The position numbers and the translations under genes are program-made. Source: Nectonema munidae (Eukaryota > Nematomorpha > Nectonematoida > Nectonematidae). From it: a stretch of DNA of 64,000 nucleotides. Below the pieces are notes generated by a model, which had not been told where the DNA came from, ran no database searches, and saw only the letters and a list, made by a program, of their open reading frames with translations. The stretch lies in NCBI GenBank assembly GCA_030549495.1, contig JAUIRK010000993.1:727501-791500 (forward strand). The letters run 5' to 3'. Numbering within the stretch: the stretch's first letter is position 1; the number at the start of each line of letters is the position of its first letter. Below are positions 50,401 to 62,400 of this stretch, piece by piece.

Positions 50401-53400
50401 ATAATTATATGTATTGTGTATATAACAAAACTTGATTAATTTTTTGATAAAATAATTATACTAACATATGACAAATTAGCGCTTTAGTTAACTATTATCA
50501 TATAGAATATTGTTATACCTAAGCCATGACATCAAAGCTGTGGAGACTGGAGATCAGAGAAATTTACAACTCCGATTTTAACTCCAACTTCATATGTAGC
50601 TGATAGATATTTATTAGTTATAATTTTTTTCTTTGTATTTTGTTCGAAAAAGATTGTTTAGTTTATGAAAGCTTCCTAATTGTAGATTTCTTAATTTCAT
50701 TTTCTTTTACAAGGCTTGATTTTTAACATTCTGATGCTTATGCTGATCCAAGATATAGCATTTTACTTGATGATGGAAAAATAAATGGGGCTAAATCCTA
50801 TTAATGTGAATTAGGTTTAAAAATTAAAAACAATTATTGTGAGCCAACAGAAATGGAGAGTAATTGAATCACTATATTCTACTGAAAATGATGATTTCCA
50901 AATATATTTTAATAAGCTAGAAAAATCTAATTCTTCTAGTCCAAGAAAAGAAACACAACAGCTGATTCAATAAACTCTACTTTTATAAAGCTTTAGACGA
51001 AATTAAGAAGTATGGTAGGTAATGTAAAATTCCAATGGAAGAATTGTATAATCCTTACACCTCCATATTTTAAAAAAATGTAGTAAAGGAGTATTTGGAA
51101 GTGCTGGCTGGCATTTCCTCGTAGTCAAGTAAGCGTTTATTTTCTGCTCTTAAGTTTATCAAATCAACCTTACGATCGTCATTAAATAAAAGAATAGATG
51201 ATTGATGCTTTACTTTTTCTTAGAACTTGTGACAATTAACTTACTAATTTTATTAAACTTTATGATCTTTACAATTCTTGCTTTTTCTTTTTTAATTATA
51301 TGCATATGTGTATAAAATTTTGCATAAAATCGCGTTTATATATTTTGGTTAAACAAACTTATTCATACATAATATTTTTATCTTTCATATGTTCTTGAAG
51401 ATTGGAGTTAATTTGTAATATTGAGCTGAAATCGGAGCTCGAGCTGCATAAAAAATGCTACATTCCAGAGTCCTGTTCGATACTTAGAGAAAGTGGCCAT
51501 AATATTAATACAATGCATTTATTATTAAATAAAAAACCCGAATAAGCCATGTATATTTACGGTATATTTCGATGTAAAAGTCGACCCCCAAAATGAGAGT
51601 AATTTTTATGACTTTTGCTAATACATGAGGTATAAGTTGGCCTCTAAAATACAGAACCCGCCTAAATTATGGGCTAGCCTAAGCAGCAGTGTAAAAGTTG
51701 AAATACGAAACTCGCCTAAGTTATCGGCTAGCCTAAACAGCAGTGTAAAAGTTACCATATATAAAACACCGAGCATTAATTAAAGACTGCCGGTATGTTA
51801 TTATTACAAATATTGTTTTACTTACAATATGAAATAATATATAAGGTAGCATTAACATAAATCTCTATTTACATTAGTAGCTACATGTATTTACATAGGT
51901 AGTTACCGCACCGAGACTGTCGTCGGTATTAGCCTACGGTTAGGCCTGGTTTCCTGCACCAATATGCCACAAGATTTAAAGGTTTACTTTTTGTAATAAT
52001 TTTTTTTTATTAATATTTATGCAATTTTTTATTATATTTTCTAGAAAAAAAATCCACACAAAATAAGAGGTGGCGAATTAAGAAATTAAAGAGAGAGATT
52101 ATTTTGAGTAATGAAGGTGTCTAAAGATGATTCCTAAATTCAAGCTTAATCTGGCGACAATTTTTGAAAGACATTTAAATAGCCTAGAACCAATAGATAT
52201 AAAAGTTAAATGATTTGGTAGTGAACAGTGCCCGCGCTAAAGCTAAATTTCAAGAGGGGGGGGGGGGGGCTGAAATGGGGCAAAGAAACACATTTGCAAA
52301 AAATTTATACTTTGCTGAAAAGCATGAAGTACTTCTGTATAAAAACCTATAGAAATCTCATATTATACATACACATACACCAGCATTTATATAAGATTAT
52401 TGTGTACAATTTTTGCTTATTTATTTTTCCTTTAAAAAGTGCATGGGGCAAAACCAAAAATTTTATGGGGGAGGGGGGGCAAAGATTAATACAGGGGGGG
52501 GGGGCACGTGCCCAAAAATTATATAGGTAGCGCGGGCACTGAGTGAAAGTATATAACTATTAATTGATTAGCTAATTAAATAAATAACTAACTTAAAGTT
52601 AAAATACTTTTATATTTTTAGTTTGATCTAAGAGTAGGTAAAAGGAAAAAAATTAAAAAAATCGATTATGCTTCTTTGTTTCAAGAAAATGGGTATCTTT
52701 TTTAATCATTTAATGGGAATATGAATAAAATATAAATGAAAAAGATAACACAAAAACGTGAACTTACTGGTGCTAGAGGCTTAAACCTCAAAATCAAAGG
52801 GTGATCGCACTTGCTGGAGAGGAATAGAGGAGGAATGTTTTGACACGTCATAACAATTGGACATTTCGTACTTTTGATGAGGGAAGTGAAGGAGTTGAAC
52901 AAATTCTCATCTTCATTCAGCATCAAATCCACGTCTTTTAGAAAAATCAGAGACAACCTTTTTTTCGCCTTCACTTCTAAACAATTAAAATGAATTTTGT
53001 TGGCTTGGTCTTTCAACTCAATAAGCTATCATTTAAATTCTACATCCACGCTGTAGTATTAATGATTAATCTATTTATGCATCAGCATCAACATGTAAAT
53101 ATATTAAGTTAACCTTTAGAGCCGTGTTTCTCAACCTTTTTTTTACTCATGGACCCTTTTTCACTTCTTTTTTTCTTGAACCCCTTCATAAAAATTGGAC
53201 AAAAAATATTTATTTTAATATTTTTCACTAATAAAATTTTTGAGGTTATGATAAAAAAAAATGGTATATAGAATTCATATTGAAATGAAAGCAAATCTAA
53301 TGCAACACTTTTTATAATAAAAAAGAAATTCAGATCCCTGCGGTTGATGCTGCTCAACGAGTTTCTTTATACCTGGTTGCATTGAAGTTAATGCTAGTCG

Positions 53401-56400
53401 TAAAGCACCTCTTTTTACAATGTCAAGTATATTGCGAACTTTTTATAATAAAAACCGTTATGAGATGGTTTTCTTCATGGATCATCAAAATATCATTGTG
53501 GCCCCCGAATTTATAATATTTCGCCTGTGGACCCCCTGAATTATTATATGGATCCCTAGGGTCCATGTGGACCCCGGTTGAGAAATCCTGCTTTAGAGCG
53601 TCAATCGAACAGCACTGTCCCATAAAATAAAAATCCCTGTTTTAAGTTATATGAAAAAATAAGCAGACGATTTGTTTTCAAAAATATGTGCCTTAAATGA
53701 TTATGCAAGTTAGAGTAAGCTTTTTAAATTATCTTTTTTATGATCTTTTAGTCTTTAGACTTACAAACGAACAGACTAAATTTTATAAACAATGGAATAA
53801 TGCAAAATTTTATATTTTATATGTTATTTTTCTTTTTGTCAATTTGAAAGAAGAAGTTGCATATATTATGATATATGAGTAAAATATTTTAGCCTGGGAG
53901 TGTATATAAAGAAATTTTTTACCTGGGGGAAGTGTCAAAACATCGCTAAGAATATTTAAGTTTGACATCCTCAAAAGTATAAGTAAAAGTTTGTGTTGAA
54001 AAATATGAATACTTTTAAAGAAGATATCTGGAGTATCGATTTTTGAGCGTTTAGCACTACTCCCCAATGCCTTATTGCATTTGAAGAAATGTTTGAGAGA
54101 ATTTGCTGTCGCTATTTTCTCGCCGTTACTCGCACCAGCTTCGCAAGATGCATATTTCACGCAGTAGGAACGCGTGGCTTCTTTGATGACAGAGTTGACA
54201 GCTTTTTCAGACAAAATAGCGGAGTAATTAACTTCAACGACCTTAAAAGAATAGGGAATTCAAGTTTAGCGTGATACTAAATAGTGAATTCACTTAAGTC
54301 CAGTAGAATTAACCCTTAGAGAACCGGGGCCACATCAGTGTCCAATGAAGTAAAAATAGTCTGCTTTAAACATATAAAATTCCTATAAAAAAAGAAAACA
54401 GACGATTAGCCTTAAAAATTTTCGCTCTCAAAGGATTGGGACTTCAGTCTGGCACAGAACTTTAGCTCAAAAATGTTTATTTTCATTTTCTCCTTCACCT
54501 TTGTAACATAACGCCATTATCATAACAAGTATTTCATGTTTGAAGATATTTTGGCATAAAAAAAAGTGATGCTGAGCCATTTAGCTAATAATAAAATAAA
54601 ATTGTAGTTAATATACAATTTTTTATATAATTTTTGTACTTTTATATATTCTTTTTATTCTATTCATTCAATGACTAACGAAGGATTTTAAATCCAAAAA
54701 TTTACCAATATTATTGATTTTAGCTAATAAAATTTATTACTTCTACTAATAGAATATAATTGTTTATTTGGCATAAATGAGATAAAATACGTTAACAAAT
54801 AAAAAAACATGGGGCATTGGTAACAAGAAAACATGGAATTATTAATGGTTATTCAACATGGTGAGAGATATAAGATCTGAGATTAATCAAAAATCTCAAA
54901 AACGTATATAAAACATGAACAATATTGCTCGAAAACTGTTGACTGTGTATTATTAAATCAATAAATAATTCGCCCACGCTTCCTGATTTCAACCTTATGT
55001 GCCATCGTATCCAATATGACAAATAACGACACAAATCACAACTTCACGTGATCTCTTTGATAGACACTATCAAAGAGATATCAATATCTAAAAAAGAAAC
55101 CAGCTTGATTTTAAAAAATGCAATGAATATTGTACAAAAATTAAGTTTTTTAAATGATTTTTTTAAAAATTGCACATGAATTTTACATATTTGAAAATAT
55201 GCAGTTAATGCGCAAAAACGAGTAAACATGGGAAAAATAAGTTTATTGTAACAAAACTAGACGCACACCGTTTTCAAGTTCGAAAAATAGAAATTGAAAA
55301 TCAGAAAATCACAAAAATAAGGCAAATTCTTGACCTCAATAGAAGTCTTGGAAAGAAATAGGAAGTGTTCGTATGAACTTTAGTGCTATAAAATGAGTAA
55401 ATAAAGTAATAGGTAAAAAATCTACATTTTTGTCCCCTCAAAATTTATTTGTGGTGACGCTCTTGAATATAGGTAATCTAAAATTTCTTCGAACTCTTAT
55501 CATATATCTTATTTACTATACGACCAATATTGAAAAAGAGCAACTGATCTAGAAAGAACGACAAAGAATGTGATATGAGATTATAAGGTATCATTTAAGG
55601 AATAAAAAAAGTATAATTAGATATTTATAAATGTTTAGTTTTAGGATTCACCATATAAATACAACTATGAAAAAAAAGTATTTGGTACTACAATATATAT
55701 ATATGTCTAACTCTAAGTAGACTGGCAAGGGGTTTCTCTGTTTTTTCTCTCTCCGTTGGCTTGCCAGCCAACTAATACAAATTTTTGAAAAAAATAGAGC
55801 AATTAAAGAAGATTTTTAATAAAAGCATTTCAACAAAAATGTGAAGATAAAGCCATTCGAATAAATGGATGGGTCAAAAAACGCCTTGTTATATTACTAA
55901 GATCTTTGCAAATATTGTTGGGTACAATATTTAATAATTTCTTACTTTTAAAAGCGCATTATTTCCTATTCTAGTTTCAAAGAGAAAATGAAAGAAGGCG
56001 AAACACACATTTATTCCGAAATAACACGACTCCCAAACCGGTGCGAAGGCGAAGCCTTTTTCACGGAATCAAAGGACTTCATCAGTGCACCGATTATTTT
56101 TATAATAAGGGAAGAAAAGTAAAAATGATTTTAAAAAATACATTAAAATCCATGGACTTGGCAAGCGCATATATCGCACACGTTTTATTCGTGGATGTTG
56201 GGCTTTGAAGAATGGCGAATTTTTGCTTGAGCACATCATAACCATCGTCACCGTCATCATTTGTGTTACAAGAAGTGAGAGATCCAGGACAAAAATCGTC
56301 AAAGTCATCTAAGAGAATTTTTATACGAAAAATGACAACAAAAAATCAAATTAATCTCTATAAATATTCAGCACTGAAATAAACACTGCAAGTTTTTGAA

Positions 56401-59400
56401 ACATTATAAAAAAACATTAGTGGTAATATATTCTAACTGCAAATAAGGAAATGTTATTTGTGGTCAGATTCTCCTTTCTTTACTCATGTTTATGGGCAGT
56501 AGGAAAATTAACTTAGTTACAAAAATGTAAACACCAGTTTGCCAAATTTTTAATGAACAATTGTAGTTTTGTTTCTTCATTTTTGACATTTAAAAAAACT
56601 TAAGCACTCATGTTTTGTGTTTCGATTTATTATGAGTACATAAAGCACTAAAACAAAATAGTACACAACCTTTTTTACACATCAGCACCTTTGTTGAATT
56701 TTGGAAACTTGCAGGCCCCCATATGATAAAATCTGAAATTTCAGCAGTCACACAACAATTTTATTTTATTACAAATTTGCAATAATATAACTTAAAAAAA
56801 TAACTATAGTCAAAATATGAAAATAAAAGAAAGATTAAGATTATAAAAAAAATACAACTTTATTGGCAATTAGAAACTCAAATTTCTTAGAATTTAGTTT
56901 GATTGCCAAAAATTTAAGAAAAGTAAGAAGTATTTACACTTATTGAGATCTTTTATACTAAATCGTCTTTTCTAAATTTGTTCTCAGCAATTTTGATTAA
57001 ATAATCTGTGGAAATTTTTCATAGTTTTAAGAATTTATTACTCAAGGCAAAAACACCAGAAAAAACAAGTTTTTACTATGATCTACATTCCTTAAAATAT
57101 TCTTTATATTAAATTTTACCAATTTATTGAAACTTTTATGTGAATAGGAAAGATTTAGATAATATTTAGTATATGCTCAAATAAAAAAAACATTTTACTA
57201 AAAAATAATTACAAAATACGTAAAGATGTGTTCGCAAAATAGTACGTAACGAAATTTGACGCTCAAATGAAGTGTTGTAAGATTTTCTAAAAATCACTAA
57301 CTTGTGATAGTTGAGAACAAATTTCAAAAACAATTTAGAACTTAAAATGGTTTAATTCGTATGATAATTTTTTTTAAAAAAAATTCTTACCTCGAAAGTT
57401 TGTAAAGCAGGAAAGTCATTTAAAGCAATTAAGAGTAATTCTTCTAATGTGATAATAAATCTACCAATCTCATAACAGGAATCTCATGTTTCACATAAGC
57501 ACTATGGTTCTGTACGGTTCTTAAAACTCAGGCTTTAACATATTTCCCTTTTCGTAAAATGTGAAAGAAGCAGTGATTTAGGTTGCTTACAGATGTTAAC
57601 AAATAAATACACACATTGCATATATTACAATATATGACTTAAATGTTTTGGCCCACGAGCCTCTTTTTAGCCTGGGAAGGGGGAAGCAAAAATTATGAAA
57701 AATATCTTATAGTATATAAAGTTTTCATAACATGTATTATTATCAATTCAGGCGGCGGTGGCATGAGGGTTAGACCTGAAAGATTTCATTCCAAATGTCT
57801 CGTGTTCGATTCACGAAGTACCCGAAATAGAATTTCTTATTTAACCTCGGCCAGGAAATGCACTACGCTCGAAAAAAAAGCCCGACAAATTTGTGTGTAT
57901 GTTAGGCATGTCTTACCCCGCGGATTCGGGAATAAAGGACGTTAAATAATGTTCTTTTTTATTATCAATCTCTTTACATATGAATTTTTGGATGATGAGA
58001 AATTTTGTATTATAAACGAAGATTATTAGACATGTGAAAAACGGTGATAGGAAAATTCGGTTTGGGAATACTTAGCCAATATATTCACATTGAATATATT
58101 AAAGTGTGAAATTGTAGAAAAATAATCATGCTAATATAATGAATAAATGCTTACATAAGATTAATTGGTACGTAATACTTAGATTTAGTATTCAAAAATA
58201 GTAAAAACTACTCTATTTATTTATAGTCACTATTATAACCAATTAGTTAACGAAGTAGCTGACTAATTAATAATAATTGGCTTGAGACCGAGGTTTCTAA
58301 GAGCGCGAATTTTCAAACACCCAGTTTTCGCAGAGCGCGACTATCCACCGCGAAGACATTACTTACAAAGAAAACAATTAGCGTGAAAATGTAAACAAAA
58401 GAAAACAATAAAATAACAATGAACTTTCTGTATAATCAGAAAATTTTAGACAAGGCTTGGAAATTTTGATATCAATATATAAATTACCTTATATTATTAT
58501 TATTATTATAAAACATAAGTCGATCTCGAGTAAAAGCGCGGAGAAATTTTGCTCGAAATGCCTAATAACAGTCAAACTCTCACTCCACTTTGGCTATTTT
58601 ATCATAGCACACAATAGTATGACTACTGACTTATACAACATATTCAAACACTTCTCAAGTGAGTTAAGAAGAGCGCACAAATATTTAGTTATTTAATAAA
58701 TCATAAAAGAAACAATCTCGTGGAAAAGTTGATATTCCTACATTTCTACAAAATAAAACATATGAAAAAGCAAACATCACAATCACCGCAAGTCCAGATT
58801 TATAGCATTGCCATCTTTTAAAGAAAGGCCTTATATTCGAATGTATTCAGTAAATAAAATATATATACAATGAAACTGGGTGAAATTTTTTTAATGCTAA
58901 TAGAATTTTTCCCCTTTCACTCTTGATCAACAATGTGAGGAATGCAAATATTTTATTCTGCAAACAGTTTTTCACAAATTTAACAAGCTATTCATTATTT
59001 GCAATTTACGATTAATTTTAGATTAGGTGCTGAAAGTGAGCCATTAAATTAGTGCATAAAATAAACAAAGGAAGAGTGAAGAATTTATTCAGCATATAGT
59101 TTTATAAAAAAAAACCAAAACTGAATTTTCGGCGACAATCCGCATTTTCAGAAGTAACGCGCAGAAACAACGCCAATTATTCGGCGAAAATTCACTTTTG
59201 TTTTTTTTTATAAAAAACTTTGTGCCCAATAAATTCTTCAGTCTTCCTCGGTTTACTTTACCATTAATTTAATAGCTTTGCTCAAAAGTGATTGCAGAAT
59301 AAAATATTTCAAGTGTTCATATTGTTGAAGCAAAACTCGCTAAAAAGGGCGCCCAATGTTCATTCAACCATTTCAAACTTCATGCTTTTTCACAAATAAA

Positions 59401-62400
59401 CCATAGATTAGCTTCTTTAGCCTTGCTGTTTGATGAGAAATTAAAGAAAAGCCAATTTTATAAAATTGCTCACCATTAACTTATCTATTGATAAGAGTCG
59501 TGTTAGAACGAAAAAGAAGCAAAATTTGGAAAAGTTATTTTGATTTCTTACAATTATGAGAAAGCGCATAGACATTATAGCAATTGAATTTGTATCGCTT
59601 CAAAAGTGCACTAGAGGAAAGAGAGAATAGGAGTGTTGGAGGTTAAAATAAAAAAATCACGAAAACTGAGGAGTTAAATTGAAAAACAAATATCCCTCTT
59701 CATTCCCTTTTCTTCTTCTGACTGCTGCAATAAAGTTATGACGGCATAAAGTAAGGATGAAATGAGAACTAAATGGAAGAAGGAATCACACTCTCAAACA
59801 CGAGACTTCGGGTAAAGGCCTCATAAAAGAAGAAAGGTTTAGGCACCAGTAATGATTTGGAACAAAAAAAATTACAGAGTAGCAAAAAGTGTATAAAGAG
59901 CAAATATGCACGGCTGTCTAACCTCTCTGCATCAGCGTATGCAGGATACTACACTCATAAAACGAACAAGCACCCTCAAGCGAACAAAAACACCACTTAT
60001 CAGACAAAATTAAATTTACTATAAATATAACAAAGCTCCATCTAATTTGAGTAAAACAAATTATTGATTTTCTAAAAAAATGTTCAATTAGCTTCAATTG
60101 AAATTGTAGTAGTCGAGAGCAATCTATTTTTGACCTAAAAATTCTTTTTTGACGTCATAATAAAAAAACAGTGGACTTATAAATTTATCAAATATTTTAC
60201 AATATTTGAATAACCAAAATTGTATTCTTTTCAAAGAAGTTCATTATTGAAATTTCTTGCAATTTTGTAAGTGAAAAATCATGTAAGTGGTATTTGAAGA
60301 AAATTTGAAATGTAGAGATTTTTTGGAAATAATTTCTCTTTGATAAAAAAAAACTAAAATTTTTGGATTTGTTAAAGCGAACTGTATTATGAAATTTTTT
60401 TAATAATTGTTATTGAACTAAAGAACTTTTTGATTCTATTCACCTAAAAAGATTCACAAATCAATTCTAAATTGAAAATAACTAATATTTGTGTGCTTGC
60501 AGAAAAATTCCAGTTATTGACTTAACTCACCCCCTTTGTTATCAGTTCTTTAAGCAATTAGAAAAACTGCCAAGTTTCATTGATTATTATAATCATTACA
60601 AGTGTTTCGTTAGTATGAGCTTTGAAAGATGGCTTGTTATGAAAGAGTAAGTGGAAAATAAAATCATCATCACCTTCACATGCTGTAGACGTTTCGTATT
60701 GCTCGTCAGTGGTTTGGTGGAGGTTGTCCAGCCATTGTTGAAGCCAGGTTTGTAATTCAAGAATGCATGCTTGATTGTAAAGGCAGAAAGCCGTGGAGTC
60801 AGGTTTAAACGATTCACTCCAACACCTTTCATTTTCTATGCATTGAACAAAAGGTATAGATAAAACAAGTTATTATACAACTAATTGCTAAACAAAACTA
60901 TATACTACATTCGTAGTTTTGGATATCAATTTTGATATCTTATCATTAAAATATATTAAAACAAAAAACTAACCCCTTCTTATACATTCTTCTTATAGGG
61001 GTGATTGAACTATCCTATCGGCCATATTGATTTCGGACACACTAAATTTTGAAGGAATAAATTTATTAAATGATATCCGAAATATGCGACATTTTGCGCT
61101 TCCAACTCGTAAAGTTTGTTTTTATTTTGCTCTACAATAAGCTTGGATAATAATGCGACTTTCAGACTCATTGTATTGTAATACTCCCGGTAATTTTACT
61201 CCCAATATCGAAAAGTTTGAAAACAGAAATTATAATTAGAAAATGTTCAAAAACTTAGGAAAGCTATGAATATTTGCTGTTTTTGAAAAATTATTTCTCT
61301 TGTTTGAAAAAAAATCAAAACTTTCCAATCTTCTTAGTGCCCTAAATAAAAAGCGTTTCATCCAATCAGTGATTTTTTGATTATATGTGTTTTATCATAT
61401 TTGTGGTTCAAATTATGATTAATGGGAAAAAATTGAGTTATTTTATCAAAAGTTCATTAAATAACATCAATGAAAGAATAAACTGAAATTATTCAAATTT
61501 GTGTTCAAGTTAAACTCAAATTATTCTGGTTTTCATACTTTTTCGTTGAATTCTTTTCTCTATTGTGTTTCAGTAAAAACTTTATCTTCTTTAGACTTTA
61601 GTTCCAGTTTTACTTTTTGTAACTAGAATAAAAGCGTTGCATAAAGTAAATACTTCATTTAAAAACATAAATATTAACATTTTAACCAATTTGACCCACG
61701 TAAATTAACTTCTGGTAGTTTAAATCTCGGTGAATTTTAATATTGATAGTTCTTCTATGTTTATGTTTGAAAGGTAAATGTATCTCTAAAATTATCAAGT
61801 AACAACAATACAAACATTTGGCTACCGTTACATTATTTTATCTAATATTTTAATTTCTCGTTCTTTAAGCATTCAGGTTTATATGCAATTCTATAAATCT
61901 CATAATAACACTATTTTTAACAAAACAAAATGGAGAACTGAATTTGAACAGACAAAAACATCAGCAGAGGGAAAAACTTCAAAGGAACATTTATAATATA
62001 ATGAAAAACTTGATAGTTTTTATTTGATATAAAATGACGAAATAAGACAAAGACAAATTGAAATTTTGAAAGGTTAAAATATTTATTGGTAAAATTCAGA
62101 TAACTAAAAGTTTAGAAGTGATGCAAGTTATGAGCAATTGATCGTAGAAAATCTATTTTATTTTCGGCGCTATATCTTTCTATGATCGTCTGTATGTGTT
62201 TGTTCATATCTTTATACTTTTTCTTTGTGATGTGGGCATCACCTCTATCAAAGTGTACCTTTTTCAGTTGAGGCAATTGCTCTTCTTTTTTCAATTTAGT
62301 GATTAATTTCCATAAAGTGGGATGTGAGCAACTTATAGAACTTTGTAGTGCGTTGTGATATCCCTCCAAATGGTTGTTTGTGCGAGGCATTTTAGAGCGG

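Noticed and set aside
52228-52530. 100-codon frame
   Set aside because: Lies entirely inside a MITE and is produced by its G runs.
53109-53623. Minus-strand frames of 82 and 66 codons
   Set aside because: They are inside the hAT MITE at 53122-53590 or cross its borders; no protein similarity.
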